A stretch of DNA of 64,000 nucleotides. Origin: Demequina aestuarii (GTDB taxonomy: Bacteria; Actinomycetota; Actinomycetes; Actinomycetales; Demequinaceae). The notes under the pieces were generated by a model. It was not told the origin of the DNA. It ran no database searches and worked only from the letters and a program-made list of their open reading frames with translations. The translations under genes and the position numbers were made by a program. Shown here one piece after another: positions 33,198 to 47,149 of the stretch (the stretch's first letter is position 1; every line of letters starts with the position of its first letter). The stretch lies in contig NZ_BBRD01000001.1 in NCBI RefSeq assembly GCF_000975095.1, positions 577,467 to 641,466 of the forward strand, read 5' to 3'.

Positions 33198-33404
33198 ATG
33201 AAGAAGGATATTCACCCCGAGTACGTGGCCACCACTGTCACGTGCACCTGCGGTTCCACGTTCGAGACCATGTCCACCGTGAAGTCCGGCGCCATCAGCG
33301 TCGAGGTCTGCTCGGCGTGCCACCCGTTCTACACCGGCAAGCAGAAGATTCTCGACACCGGCGGCCGCGTGGCCCGCTTCGAGAAGCGCTACGGGAACAA
33401 GTAG
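33198..33404 (+). CDS. rpmE: Ribosomal protein bL31 (zinc-binding form)
   Basis: 68 residues, with [20 protein letters not shown] at the start. Two cysteines in TCTCGS (about residues 16-18) and two in [13 protein letters not shown] (about 36-39) form the zinc site of the Cys-containing type of L31; the C-terminus [11 protein letters not shown] is conserved. Part of the large ribosomal subunit. An AAAGGGAGA ribosome-binding site precedes the ATG. The 150 bp between repeat copy 3 and this gene holds no gene; CAGAAT near 33119 may be part of the promoter. prfA follows after 21 bp. Confidence 0.97.
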   Translation: MKKDIHPEYVATTVTCTCGSTFETMSTVKSGAISVEVCSACHPFYTGKQKILDTGGRVARFEKRYGNK

Positions 33405-33425
33405 TCCGACAAGCTTCGAGACGAC

Positions 33426-34511
33426 GTGGCCGAAGCCTTCGCTGCCGTCCTGCCTCTGCTGGACGAGTACGCCGATATCGAGCATCAGCTCTCGCAACCT
33501 GACGTCCATGCGGACGCCGGGCGCGCGCGCAAACTCGGGCGTCGCTTTGCGGAGCTCGGCCGCGTCGTCGCTGCGCATCGGGCCTGGGAGTCCGCGCAGG
33601 AGGATCTCGAAGCCGCCCGCGGCATGGCCGATGCGGACCCCGAGTTCGCCGCCGAGGTGCCCGCTCTCGAGCAGGCAGCGGAGGACGCCACCGAGAAGCT
33701 CCGGCGCATCCTGATTCCGCGCGACCCCGACGACTCCCGCGACGTGATCCTCGAGATCAAGTCCGGCGAGGGCGGCGAGGAGTCGGCGCTGTTCGCGGGC
33801 GACCTACTCAAGATGTATCTCAAGTTCGCCGAGTCGCGCGGATGGCAGGCCGAGGTCCTCGAGGCCACCCCCACCGACATGGGCGGGTTCAAGGACATCT
33901 CAGTGGCGATCAAGGCCAAGGGCGCCGTCGACCCGGAGAACGGCGTGTGGGCTCACCTCAAGTACGAGGGCGGCGTCCACCGCGTGCAGCGCGTGCCCGC
34001 CACCGAGTCGCAGGGCCGCATCCACACCTCAGCCGCCGGCGTGCTGGTCTACCCCGAGGTGGAGACCGTCGAGGAGGTGCAGATCGACATGAACGACGTC
34101 CGCGTCGACGTGTACCGCTCCTCGGGCCCTGGAGGCCAGTCCGTCAACACCACCGACTCCGCCGTCCGGCTCACGCACGAGCCCACAGGAATCGTGGTGA
34201 GCTGCCAGAACGAGAAGAGCCAGCTCCAGAACAAGGAGTCAGCCATGCGGATCCTGCGCGCGCGGATTCTCGCCGCGCAGAAGGAGGCGGCCGATGCGGA
34301 GGCTCAGGACATCCGCAAGTCCCAGGTCCGCACGGTGGACCGCTCCGAGCGCATCCGCACCTACAACTACCCCGAGAACCGCATCGCGGATCACCGCACG
34401 GGGTACAAGGCCTACAACCTCGACCACGTGCTGTCCGGGGACCTCGGCCCCGTGGTGCAGTCCGCGATCGATGCAGACGAGGCCGCCCGACTCGAAGCCC
34501 ACGGAGACTGA
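33426..34511 (+). CDS. prfA: Peptide chain release factor 1
   Basis: 361 residues. Releases the finished peptide at UAA and UAG codons. The catalytic GGQ is in [18 protein letters not shown] (about residues 235-252); the stop-codon recognition segment [16 protein letters not shown] (about 187-202) carries the PxT motif typical of RF1 (PAT here), which distinguishes it from RF2. An N-terminal coiled coil occupies about 1-100. Start GTG 33426. The methyltransferase that modifies its GGQ glutamine, PrmC, is encoded 3 bp downstream. Confidence 0.98.
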   Translation: MAEAFAAVLPLLDEYADIEHQLSQPDVHADAGRARKLGRRFAELGRVVAAHRAWESAQEDLEAARGMADADPEFAAEVPALEQAAEDATEKLRRILIPRDPDDSRDVILEIKSGEGGEESALFAGDLLKMYLKFAESRGWQAEVLEATPTDMGGFKDISVAIKAKGAVDPENGVWAHLKYEGGVHRVQRVPATESQGRIHTSAAGVLVYPEVETVEEVQIDMNDVRVDVYRSSGPGGQSVNTTDSAVRLTHEPTGIVVSCQNEKSQLQNKESAMRILRARILAAQKEAADAEAQDIRKSQVRTVDRSERIRTYNYPENRIADHRTGYKAYNLDHVLSGDLGPVVQSAIDADEAARLEAHGD

Positions 34512-34514
34512 CTG

Positions 34515-35411
34515 ATGCCCAGCGTTGGCGCGCGGTTGCGCGGTATTGCGTCGCGCCTCGCGGAGGCCGGGGTGCCTTCTCCTGAGGCCGATGCCGTCGC
34601 CCTGATCGCCCATACGTTCGGCTGGTCTCGCGGCGAGGTGCGCACCGCCGCCGCCCGCGACGATCACTGGCCCGAGGATCCGCTCGACTTCGATCTGCTC
34701 GAGGCGCGCGTGGAGCGTCGCATGGGCCGCGAGCCCCTGCAGCACATCACCGGCACGGCGTACTTCCGCGACCTCGAGCTGCAGGTGGGCGACGGCGTGT
34801 TCATCCCGCGCCCCGAGACGGAGACCGTCGCGCAGGCCGCCATCGACGCGGCGCGAGCTGCCAGGCCAAACCGCGACGGCCGCGTCCGCGTGACGGATCT
34901 GTGCTCAGGGTCCGGCGCCATCGGACTGTCGATCGCGAGCGAGGTCGAGCACGCCGAGGTGACCATGCTCGAGGCGAGCGAGGGTGCCCTCGTGTACCTG
35001 CGACTCAACGCCCGATTCATGCCGGCCGACGTGCGGCCGCGGGTGCGCACCGTGCTCGGCGACGCGAGGCGCTGTCTGCACCTGTTCGATGGCTGCGCCG
35101 ACGTCGTCGTCACGAACCCGCCGTACATCCCTCCGGACGGCGTCCCCCGAGACCCCGAGGTGCGCGACTACGACCCGCCCGAGGCGCTCTACGGGATGGG
35201 CAAGGACGGCCTGGACCTGCCGCGCGCCATCATCGACGAGGCGGCACGCCTGTTGCGCGTGGGTGGCACGCTGATCATGGAGCACGGTGACGACCAGGGT
35301 CCTGCGCTGCGCGCCTTCGTCCAGCGCTCCGAGTTCTGGGCCGATGCGCGTACGGAGCAGGACCTGAACGGACGCGATCGGATGCTCATCGCTACCCGTG
35401 TGGGCGTCTGA
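34515..35411 (+). CDS. prmC: Release factor glutamine methyltransferase
   Basis: 298 residues. Methylates the glutamine of the GGQ motif of release factors with S-adenosylmethionine. N-terminal helical domain (about 1-85), then the SAM-binding motif VTDLCSGSGAIGLSIA (about residues 124-139) and the active-site VVTNPPYIP (about 197-205, NPPY). The usual acidic motif between them is LEASEGALVYLRLN. It follows prfA directly in the same transcript. Confidence 0.95.
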   Translation: MPSVGARLRGIASRLAEAGVPSPEADAVALIAHTFGWSRGEVRTAAARDDHWPEDPLDFDLLEARVERRMGREPLQHITGTAYFRDLELQVGDGVFIPRPETETVAQAAIDAARAARPNRDGRVRVTDLCSGSGAIGLSIASEVEHAEVTMLEASEGALVYLRLNARFMPADVRPRVRTVLGDARRCLHLFDGCADVVVTNPPYIPPDGVPRDPEVRDYDPPEALYGMGKDGLDLPRAIIDEAARLLRVGGTLIMEHGDDQGPALRAFVQRSEFWADARTEQDLNGRDRMLIATRVGV

Positions 35412-35424
35412 CACACTGAATCCC

Positions 35425-36099
35425 GTGATCTACCCCTGCTTTGATCCCGCCACCTGGGGACCGAGCCTGGACGCCGCCGTCGACGCGGTGCAGCGCGGTG
35501 CCGTCGTCGTGCTGCCGACCGACACCGTCTACGGGGTCGGGGCGGATGCGTTCCAACCGACGGCAGTGGTGGCGGTTCTCGCGGCCAAGGGTCGAGGACG
35601 CCAGATGCCTCCTCCCGTCCTGATTCCCGACGTGCGCACGGTCGACGGCCTCGCACGCGACGTTCCCGCTCCTGCGCGAGCGCTCATGGAGCAGTTGTGG
35701 CCGGGGGCCCTCACGGTCATCGTCCACGCCCAGCCGTCGCTCGCCTGGGACCTTGGCGAGACCCACGGGACGGTCGCTCTCCGGCAGCCAGACCACGGCG
35801 CCGCGCTCGCGCTGCTGCGGCGTACTGGACCCCTGGCGGTGACGAGCGCCAACCTCACGGGTCAGCCCGCCGCCACCACGGCCGAAGGTGCGAGAGACCA
35901 GCTCGGAGACGCCGTCGCGGTGTATCTCGACGGTGGCGACAGTCCGCTTGGCACGGCCTCGACCATCGTCGACGCCACGGATCCGGCGGGACTCCGGGTG
36001 GTGCGCGACGGGGGCGTGCCACGCGCGCGGCTCATCGAGATCGCGGGTGCCGAGTCGTTCGCGCCCGAGCCGCAGGTCGAAGGCGAGCCCGACGGGTGA
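35425..36099 (+). CDS. Threonylcarbamoyl-AMP synthase (Sua5/YrdC family)
   Basis: 224 residues. Makes threonylcarbamoyl-AMP for t6A modification of ANN-decoding tRNAs. Visible: GAVVVLPTDTVYGVGADAF (about residues 25-43), the KGRGRQMPPPVLI loop (K-R-----P, about 53-66), WPGALTVIV (about 92-100), and PLAVTSANLTGQPA (SAN motif, about 135-148). It has the short form without a Sua5 C-terminal domain. GTG 35425 lies 7 nt after CACACT, a leaderless-like -10. wecA overlaps its stop by 4 bp. Confidence 0.93.
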   Translation: MIYPCFDPATWGPSLDAAVDAVQRGAVVVLPTDTVYGVGADAFQPTAVVAVLAAKGRGRQMPPPVLIPDVRTVDGLARDVPAPARALMEQLWPGALTVIVHAQPSLAWDLGETHGTVALRQPDHGAALALLRRTGPLAVTSANLTGQPAATTAEGARDQLGDAVAVYLDGGDSPLGTASTIVDATDPAGLRVVRDGGVPRARLIEIAGAESFAPEPQVEGEPDG

Positions 36100-37394
36100 A
36101 GGTCTATCTCACCCTGATGGCGATCGCCGCGATCGTCGCATATGCGGCGACCCCCGCCATGCGGCACTTGGCGTTCCGTGTGGGCGCGGTGACCGCCGTG
36201 CGAGCGCGGGACGTGCACGCCACGCCCACGGCGAGGCTCGGAGGACTCGCGATCTTCCTGGGGTTGGCGGCCGGCGTCGTGATCGCCCAGAACATCCCGT
36301 TCCTTCAGCCCGTCTTCGAGGCGTCGGGCGCCGCGTGGGGGGTGCTGGGCGGAGCCGCGCTCGTGTGCGCGCTCGGCATGGCCGACGACATCTGGGACCT
36401 GGACTGGATGGCCAAGCTCGCCGGCCAGGTGCTCGCGGCTCTGATCATGGCCTGGAGCGGCGTGCAGCTGGTCACCGTGCCGATCGCCGGCCTGACAATC
36501 GGCAGTTCCTACCTGTCGCTCGCGGCCACCGTGATCGTGGTGGTGGTCGCGATGAACGCCGTCAACTTCGTCGACGGCCTCGACGGGCTGGCGGCCGGAA
36601 TGGTCGCCATCGGTGGGGCCGCGTTCCTGACGTACACCTACGTGCTCGCGCGATCGGCCTCGCCGGGCGACTACTCGTCCCTCGCGACGCTGATCCTCGC
36701 CGTGCTCGTGGGCGCGTGTCTCGGCTTCCTGCCTCACAACCTCAACCCGGCGCGCATCTTCATGGGCGACTCGGGCTCGATGGTGCTGGGTCTCACGATC
36801 GCCGGCGCCGCCATCGTGGTGACCGGGCAGATCGACCCGGAGGTCGTCTCGGAGCGCGAGCGCATCCCGGCCTTCATCCCCATCGTGCTGCCACTCATGG
36901 TGATCGCGGTCCCGCTGGTGGACATGACTCTCGCGGTCGTGAGGCGCCTGCTCCGCGGTCAGTCGCCGTTCATGCCGGACGCGCACCACCTGCACCACGT
37001 GCTGCTGCGCACCGGCCACTCGCATCGATGGGCTGTGAGCGTGCTGTACCTCTGGACCGCAGTGCTGTCCTTCGGCACCGTGTCTCTGGTGTTCCTTCCC
37101 GCGCGAGGCGCGTTCGTGCTGATCGGCACCGCCTTCATCCTCTCGAGCCTGCTCACGTTCTCGCCGCCCCTGCGACGCGCGCTGTCACGCGTCTGGCGGG
37201 CGGCGGGGGAACGCGCCAAGCCTCTCCAGCGGCTCACCCCCGAAGGCCACCACGACCGGCACCGCGACCCTGACCGCGAGGGCGCCGAGGGAGACGAACC
37301 CGCCCCCGCATCGGCCGCTCGTCCCGACAGCGGCCAGGACGCCGTCCACCAGACCACTGACCGTCACTCCACCCCGACGAGGGAGACCCCATGA
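36096..37394 (+). CDS. wecA: Undecaprenyl-phosphate glycosyl-1-phosphate transferase (MraY/WecA family)
   Basis: 432 residues. Transfers a sugar-1-phosphate (GlcNAc-1-P in characterised actinobacterial relatives) to the lipid carrier to start cell-wall linker or polymer synthesis. Ten to eleven membrane helices; family motifs DDIWDLDW (about residues 97-104), NAVNFVDGLDGLAAG (about 151-165, catalytic Asp region), RIFMGDSGSM (about 218-227), and HHLHHVLLRTGHSH (about 296-309). The hydrophilic C-terminal tail (about 375-432) is unusually long, His/Asp-rich and probably disordered. The GTG start overlaps the previous stop and the atpI-like ATG overlaps its stop, each by 4 bp. Confidence 0.93.
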   Translation: MKVYLTLMAIAAIVAYAATPAMRHLAFRVGAVTAVRARDVHATPTARLGGLAIFLGLAAGVVIAQNIPFLQPVFEASGAAWGVLGGAALVCALGMADDIWDLDWMAKLAGQVLAALIMAWSGVQLVTVPIAGLTIGSSYLSLAATVIVVVVAMNAVNFVDGLDGLAAGMVAIGGAAFLTYTYVLARSASPGDYSSLATLILAVLVGACLGFLPHNLNPARIFMGDSGSMVLGLTIAGAAIVVTGQIDPEVVSERERIPAFIPIVLPLMVIAVPLVDMTLAVVRRLLRGQSPFMPDAHHLHHVLLRTGHSHRWAVSVLYLWTAVLSFGTVSLVFLPARGAFVLIGTAFILSSLLTFSPPLRRALSRVWRAAGERAKPLQRLTPEGHHDRHRDPDREGAEGDEPAPASAARPDSGQDAVHQTTDRHSTPTRETP

Positions 37395-37807
37395 ACGAAG
37401 AGACCGCCACCTACCGTCGCGCCCTGCGCGCGACGGCCGTCGCCGTTCTCGCGCTCGCGATCATCGCCGTCCCCGTGGGGCTGTGGGTCGACGGGGGTGC
37501 GGGGGTGCTCGCCGCGGAGGCCGGCGTCGCCGTGGCAGCGCTGTCGGGCATCACCACGCAGGTCGCGATGCTCCTCGGCCACCGTCAGGCGCCGCACATC
37601 ATGGCCGCGTACATCGGCGGCTCGTGGCTGCTGAAGATGCTCCTCATCGTGATCGCGCTCGTCGCTCTCGGCAGCATCGACAGCTTCCATCGGGGCCTGC
37701 TCGCGGGGTTCGCACTCGCGGGGGTGGTCGCCACTCTCGCGATCGACATGTGGGCGATGCGGGCGGGACGCATCCCGTATGTCGATCCGAGTTCGAATGC
37801 CGAGTGA
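37391..37807 (+). CDS. atpI: AtpI-like membrane protein upstream of ATP synthase genes
   Basis: 138 residues, four predicted helices (about residues 13-33, 38-60, 72-92, 99-118), the usual size and place of the poorly conserved actinobacterial AtpI-like protein, which may assist c-ring or Fo assembly. Polar residues in the second loop (LLGHRQAPH) and the ending VDPSSNAE are not diagnostic. The ATG overlaps wecA by 4 bp, linking the cell-wall and ATP synthase transcripts. The symbol rests mostly on position. Confidence 0.75.
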   Translation: MNEETATYRRALRATAVAVLALAIIAVPVGLWVDGGAGVLAAEAGVAVAALSGITTQVAMLLGHRQAPHIMAAYIGGSWLLKMLLIVIALVALGSIDSFHRGLLAGFALAGVVATLAIDMWAMRAGRIPYVDPSSNAE

Positions 37808-37821
37808 GGATGCGTTAGGAT
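37792..37821 (+). promoter_or_regulatory. Possible promoter of the atp operon
   Basis: TTCGAA (37792-37797), 18-nt spacer, TAGGAT (37816-37821), leaving a leader of about 66 nt before the GTG of atpB. The -35 box is weak. Confidence 0.4.
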
Positions 37822-37893
37822 TCTGGGGCATCACGGTCCCGGCTTACTCGGCGGCCAGCCCGCGCTTGCTTCACGACACCAGGAGATAATTCT

Positions 37894-38763
37894 GTGGCGA
37901 ATCTAGCCCTGGATGCGGCCACGGAGGCCGCTTCCGAGCTCGCTGCCGACGAGCCCGGCTCCGCCAGCGGCTTCTTCGGATGGCTGTTCTACTCTGACGG
38001 CTTCCACGCCCCGACGGTGGGCGAGTTCTTCCCCCCGGCGCTGTTCGGCGAGGGAACGTTCTTCGAGTTCAACCGGATCATGCTGGCGCGCGTCATCGCC
38101 GCTGCCGTCCTGATCCTGATCTTCTGGCTTGTGGCCCGTCGCGCCACCGTGATTCCCACGCGCGGCCAGTCCCTCGTGGAGATGCTGCTCGACTTCGTGC
38201 TCGTCCAGATCGTCGAGCAGGTGATGAGCAAGGAGAACGCCAAGCGGTTCCTGCCGTTCCTCGCCACCCTCTTCCTCGCGGTCTTCGCGTTCAACATCAC
38301 CGGCGTGATCCCGTTCATCAACATGCCGGGCACCGCCCTGATCGGCCTGCCGATCATCATGGCGCTGTGGGTCTACGTCCTGTACCTCACCGTGGGCATC
38401 AAGCAGCATGGCTTCGGCGGGTACCTGAAGACCAGCCTGTTCCCCGCGGGTGTTCCCAAGCCGATCTACATCCTCCTGACGCCCATCGAGTTCCTGCAGG
38501 TGTTCATCCTGCGGCCTGCCACGCTGGCGCTGCGACTCGCGGCGAACATGATGGCCGGCCACCTCCTGCTGGTGCTCTGCTTCGCGGCCACCCAGTACCT
38601 GTTCTTCGAGGCGGCGCTGGCGCTCAAGGCCGTGGGATCGGTCACGCTGATCGCGGGCCTCGCCTTCACCCTGTTCGAAGTATTCGTCTCGGCCCTCCAG
38701 GCCTACGTCTTCGTCATGCTGTCCTCGGTGTACATCACGATGGCTGTCGAGGAAGAGCACTAA
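37894..38763 (+). CDS. atpB: F1Fo ATP synthase subunit a
   Basis: 289 residues, integral membrane, forming the proton half-channels beside the c-ring. The essential Arg is in RPATLALRLAANMMAGH (about residues 208-224); the N-terminal FNITGVIPFINMPGTA and the C-terminal helix with ALQAYVFVMLSSVYI are typical. GTG 37894 is used because of the AGGAGATAATTCT ribosome-binding site. First of the Fo genes; the operon order a-c-b-delta-alpha-gamma-beta-epsilon is complete here. Confidence 0.97.
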   Translation: MANLALDAATEAASELAADEPGSASGFFGWLFYSDGFHAPTVGEFFPPALFGEGTFFEFNRIMLARVIAAAVLILIFWLVARRATVIPTRGQSLVEMLLDFVLVQIVEQVMSKENAKRFLPFLATLFLAVFAFNITGVIPFINMPGTALIGLPIIMALWVYVLYLTVGIKQHGFGGYLKTSLFPAGVPKPIYILLTPIEFLQVFILRPATLALRLAANMMAGHLLLVLCFAATQYLFFEAALALKAVGSVTLIAGLAFTLFEVFVSALQAYVFVMLSSVYITMAVEEEH

Positions 38764-39620
<857 letters not shown>

Positions 39621-39625
39621 CGCCG

Positions 39626-40438
39626 ATGCGTGGAACCAGTCAGGCCTCGCGTGCAGCGGTGCTCCGGGAGTTCGAGCCCGTGGCCACTGCGGCAGGCGAG
39701 GACGGCATCCTCATCGCGGAGCAGCTCTTCGCGGTGGTCGACACGCTGGACCGGTCGGGCTCGCTGCGGCGTGCGCTGACGGACCCGGCGCGCCCGGGTG
39801 CGGACAAGGCCACGCTGGTGAGGCGACTGTTCGGCTCGCTCGATGAGCGCGCGGTGACCGTGGTCGCTGACTTCGCCAACGCGCGGTGGTCCAACGAGCA
39901 CGATCTCGCGGAGTCGATCGACGATGCCGGCGAGGTCGCGGTGTTCTCCTACGCGGAGCACCAGGGCACCCTCGAGGCGGTCGAAGAGGAACTGTTCCGC
40001 GTGGAGCGCGCGCTCACGGCCGAGCGCGAGCTGCTGGTGGCGATGAGCAACCGGTCCGCGACCAAGGCGCAGCGGCTCGCTCTTCTCGAGGGCACCCTGG
40101 GCGGCAAGCTGCGCCCCACCACACAGGCGCTGCTGACCCGCGTGGTCGGCATGCCTCGTGGGCGGCGCCTGATCCCTGCGATCAACGCCCTGCTCGACAT
40201 CGCCGCGGCGCGGCGAGGGCGGTCGGTGGCGAACGTCACGGCCGCAGTCGAGCTGAGCGCCGCGCAGCGCTCCCGGCTGGGTGACATCCTCAAGCAGGCG
40301 TACGGTCGCGACATGCAGATCAACGTCGCCGTAGACCCCGAGGTCTTGGGCGGCATCCGAGTTCAGGTTGGTTCCGAGGTGGTGGACGGCACTGTGCTCA
40401 GCCGCCTTGACGAGGCACGACGACGACTCGTCGGCTAG
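39626..40438 (+). CDS. atpH: F1Fo ATP synthase subunit delta
   Basis: 270 residues, within the longer delta range seen in actinobacteria (E. coli 177). The N-terminal half is a helical bundle binding alpha; the conserved C-terminal part includes ITTAVELSAAQRSRLGDIL-type sequence (here NVTAAVELSAAQRSRLGDIL) and DPEVLGGIRVQVGSEVVDGTV. It attaches the peripheral stalk to F1. It begins 5 bp after atpF. Confidence 0.95.
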   Translation: MRGTSQASRAAVLREFEPVATAAGEDGILIAEQLFAVVDTLDRSGSLRRALTDPARPGADKATLVRRLFGSLDERAVTVVADFANARWSNEHDLAESIDDAGEVAVFSYAEHQGTLEAVEEELFRVERALTAERELLVAMSNRSATKAQRLALLEGTLGGKLRPTTQALLTRVVGMPRGRRLIPAINALLDIAAARRGRSVANVTAAVELSAAQRSRLGDILKQAYGRDMQINVAVDPEVLGGIRVQVGSEVVDGTVLSRLDEARRRLVG

Positions 40439-40483
40439 CGAAGACTACAGCCGCGAACGCGGTAGTGACAGGAGAGATGAGAC

Positions 40484-42118
<1,635 letters not shown>

Positions 42119-42124
42119 GGACCG

Positions 42125-44550
<2,426 letters not shown>

Positions 44551-44552
44551 CC

Positions 44553-44822
44553 ATGGCCGGCGCCCTCACCGTCGATATCGTCGGCCCGGACCGCATCTTG
44601 TGGTCCGGGACGGCGGAGCGCGTCATCGCCCCGTCCGTCGAGGGGGAGATCGGTCTGCTCGCGAACCACGAGCCCATCCTGTCGCTGCTGCGCTCCGGCA
44701 CGGTGCGGGTGCGCGGCGAGAGCGGGGACTGGAGCGAGTTCCCGATCAAGAGCGGCTTCGTCTCGTTCGACCACAACATCGTCAACATCGTCGCGGAGCC
44801 GGCCGACACGCACGAGGACTGA
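44553..44822 (+). CDS. atpC: F1Fo ATP synthase subunit epsilon (short form)
   Basis: 89 residues, only the N-terminal beta-sandwich (LTVDIVGPDRILWSG, EGEIGLLANHEPILSLLRSG); the C-terminal helical hairpin that inhibits ATP hydrolysis in other bacteria is absent. Short epsilons are usual in several actinobacteria. It begins 2 bp after atpD and is followed by nucS after 3 bp. Confidence 0.95.
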   Translation: MAGALTVDIVGPDRILWSGTAERVIAPSVEGEIGLLANHEPILSLLRSGTVRVRGESGDWSEFPIKSGFVSFDHNIVNIVAEPADTHED

Positions 44823-44825
44823 CCC

Positions 44826-45521
44826 ATGCGCGTCGTGATCGCGCGCTGCGCCGCCCGCTACTCGGGACGGCTCAGCGCGCATCTTCCTCTCGCCACCCGG
44901 GCCATCATGGTCAAGGCGGACGGCTCGGTGCTGCTGCACTCCGATGGTGGCTCGTACAAGCCGCTCAACTGGATGAGCCCGCCGTGCACCACGCGTGAGG
45001 TGGCCCCCGACGGAGCGCAGGCATCGGCCGGCGTGACGGCGGTCTGGACCGTTCAGCACGACAAGACGGACGACCGGCTCGAGATCGAGATCCACGAGGT
45101 GCTCGCGGACACTCAGCATGAGCTGGGGGTGGACCCAGGCCTCATCAAGGACGGCGTCGAGGCTCATCTCCAAGAGCTGCTCGCCGCGCAGATCTCGGTG
45201 CTGGGAGACGGACACACCCTTGTGAGGCGCGAGTACCCCACGGCGATCGGTCCCGTCGACATCCTGGCCCGCACGTCCGCTGGCGCTGCCGTGGCGGTCG
45301 AGATCAAGCGCCGTGGAGACATCGACGGCGTCGAACAGCTCACCCGCTACCTCGAACTGCTCAACCGAGACCCGCTGTTGAGCCCCGTCGAAGGGGTGTT
45401 CGCGGCGCAGGAGATCAAGCCCCAGGCCCGCGTGCTCGCGCAGGACCGCGGCATTCGGTGCCTGGTGCTCGACTACGACGCGATGCGCGGCGTCGACGAC
45501 TCCTCCACACGTCTGTTCTGA
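44826..45521 (+). CDS. nucS: Mismatch-specific endonuclease NucS/EndoMS
   Basis: 231 residues. It replaces MutS/MutL mismatch repair in most actinobacteria, cutting both strands at mismatches. N-terminal DNA-binding/dimerisation domain (about 1-115), C-terminal RecB-like nuclease with [21 protein letters not shown] (residues about 143-163): catalytic Asp145, Glu159 and Lys161, then [12 protein letters not shown]. The extreme C-terminus ends STRLF, matching the short hydrophobic tail that contacts the sliding clamp in relatives. It is the last gene of the atp transcript, the standard actinobacterial location. Confidence 0.96.
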   Translation: MRVVIARCAARYSGRLSAHLPLATRAIMVKADGSVLLHSDGGSYKPLNWMSPPCTTREVAPDGAQASAGVTAVWTVQHDKTDDRLEIEIHEVLADTQHELGVDPGLIKDGVEAHLQELLAAQISVLGDGHTLVRREYPTAIGPVDILARTSAGAAVAVEIKRRGDIDGVEQLTRYLELLNRDPLLSPVEGVFAAQEIKPQARVLAQDRGIRCLVLDYDAMRGVDDSSTRLF

Positions 45522-45591
45522 CCGGTCTCACCCGCGTGGGGAGGGCGCGACGGGCGCCTACCACTCGGTAGAAATTGTCGAAACGGCTCGT

Positions 45592-45597
45592 TAGACT
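45592..45597 (+). promoter_or_regulatory. -10 box TAGACT of leaderless GH1 gene
   Basis: TAGACT lies 7 nt before ATG 45605. A small stem CTACC-N4-GGTAG lies just upstream. Confidence 0.45.
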
Positions 45598-45604
45598 TGA
45601 GCGC

Positions 45605-47071
45605 ATGACAACCACGCCTCAGACCTTCCCCGACGACTTCCTGTTCGGTGCCGCAACCGCCTCCTATCAGATCGAGGGCGGCGCCCACGAGGGCGGCCGC
45701 GGGCCCTCCATCTGGGACACCTTCTGCGCCACCCCCGGCAAGGTGGTGGGCGGCGACAACGGTGACGTCGCGTGCGACCACTTCCACCGGTGGGAGGAGG
45801 ACATCGACATGATGGCCGATCTCGGCTTGCAGGCCTACCGCTTCTCGATCGCGTGGCCGCGCGTGCAGCCGCTCGGCACCGGTGAGTTCAACGCGGAGGG
45901 CATCGCGTTCTACCGCGGCATCATCGACCGGCTGAAGTCCAAGGGCATCACGCCCATGGTGACGCTGTATCACTGGGACCTCCCGCAGGCTCTCGACGAC
46001 GACGGTGGCTGGCTGTCGCGCGACACCGTCGATGCCTTCGCCGCCTACGCGAAGCGGATGGCGGAGGAGTTCGGGGCCGACGTGGACATGTGGGCCACGA
46101 TCAACGAGCCCTGGGTGGCCGCGTTCGTCGGCTACGGCGCCGGCGCCCACGCCCCTGGTCACGCTGACGATGCCGAGGCGTTGCAGGTCGCGCACCACCT
46201 CAACCTCGCTCACGCCCGCGCCTACCGCGCCATGAAGGACGTCCGTGGCGACCTCCGCATCGGCCTCGTGAACAACTGCCACACCCCGCGTCCCTGGGAC
46301 CCCTCGAGCGAGGCCGACCGTGCCGCCGCCGACCACATCGACGCACTCGCCAACACCATGTTCCACGACCCGTTCGTGACCGGCGAGTACCCTGCGGTGC
46401 TGCTGCCCAACACCGCTCATCTGACGGACTGGTCGTTCCTCCAGGATGGCGACCTCGAGGAGATGCACGGCCAGGTCGACTGGTTCGGCGTCAACTACTA
46501 CGCCTCGCACGTGGTTCGCCACAACCCGAACAAGGGGACGGAGACCACCAAGCTCGCGACGCTCGCGGACGGCCACAAGGCGGGCGCCAACTCGCCGTGG
46601 CCGGGCGACGAGGAGATCGAGTTCATGCCACCCACCGGCAAGCTCACCGAGATGGGCTGGAACGTGGACCCCTCGGCCTTCCACGCGCACCTCATCAAGA
46701 TCCACCGCGAGACCGGCAAGCCCATCTACGTGACCGAGAACGGGTCCGCCTGGAACGACTCGATCGACGAGGACGGGCGCGTGCGCGACACTGATCGCGT
46801 CGAGTACTTCCACGGCCACATCGGCGCGGTGCTGAAGGCGATCGGCGAGGGCGCGGACGTCCGCGGCTACATGGCGTGGTCGCTCATGGATAACTTCGAG
46901 TGGGCCCAGGGCTACGCCAAGCGGTTCGGCATCGTGCACGTCGACTACGACTCGCTCGAGCGGCGCTGGAAGGACTCGGCGTACTGGTACCAGGAGGTGC
47001 TCCGCCAGCGCGCGGTCGTGCCGGTCGAGCAGGCCGATGCGCTCGCGGCCACCCCGCCGCGGGCCTTCTGA
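45605..47071 (+). CDS. GH1 beta-glucosidase
   Basis: 488 residues, cytoplasmic (no signal peptide), TIM barrel. FLFGAATASYQIEGG start (about residues 12-26), acid/base Glu168 in ATINEPW, nucleophile Glu (about 378) in YVTENGSAWND, and AWSLMDNFEWAQGY (about 425-440). It hydrolyses terminal beta-D-glucosides such as cellobiose (family-level assignment). ATG 45605 fits the leaderless box; an in-frame codon 30 bp upstream would include the promoter. It stands alone, followed by a 40-bp palindromic terminator. Confidence 0.96.
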   Translation: MTTTPQTFPDDFLFGAATASYQIEGGAHEGGRGPSIWDTFCATPGKVVGGDNGDVACDHFHRWEEDIDMMADLGLQAYRFSIAWPRVQPLGTGEFNAEGIAFYRGIIDRLKSKGITPMVTLYHWDLPQALDDDGGWLSRDTVDAFAAYAKRMAEEFGADVDMWATINEPWVAAFVGYGAGAHAPGHADDAEALQVAHHLNLAHARAYRAMKDVRGDLRIGLVNNCHTPRPWDPSSEADRAAADHIDALANTMFHDPFVTGEYPAVLLPNTAHLTDWSFLQDGDLEEMHGQVDWFGVNYYASHVVRHNPNKGTETTKLATLADGHKAGANSPWPGDEEIEFMPPTGKLTEMGWNVDPSAFHAHLIKIHRETGKPIYVTENGSAWNDSIDEDGRVRDTDRVEYFHGHIGAVLKAIGEGADVRGYMAWSLMDNFEWAQGYAKRFGIVHVDYDSLERRWKDSAYWYQEVLRQRAVVPVEQADALAATPPRAF

Positions 47072-47085
47072 CTCCCCAGCGCGAC

Positions 47086-47125
47086 ACCAGCGCCCGGCCG
47101 ATGCGCGCATCGGCCGGGCGCTGGT
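47086..47125. terminator. 40-bp perfect palindrome, terminator-like, made from two GGCCGATGCG 10-mers
   Basis: 20-bp perfect arms meet with no loop (ACCAGCGCCCGGCCGATGCG at 47086-47105 and its complement at 47106-47125), 15 bp after the GH1 stop. The centre is a back-to-back pair of the abundant 10-mer. Confidence 0.8.
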
Positions 47126-47136
47126 CGCTCCCCGCC

Positions 47137-47142
47137 TAGACT
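47137..47142 (+). promoter_or_regulatory. -10 box TAGACT of leaderless gene at 47150
   Basis: TAGACT lies 7 nt before ATG 47150, 12 bp beyond the palindrome. Confidence 0.45.
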
Positions 47143-47149
47143 GGTCCTC

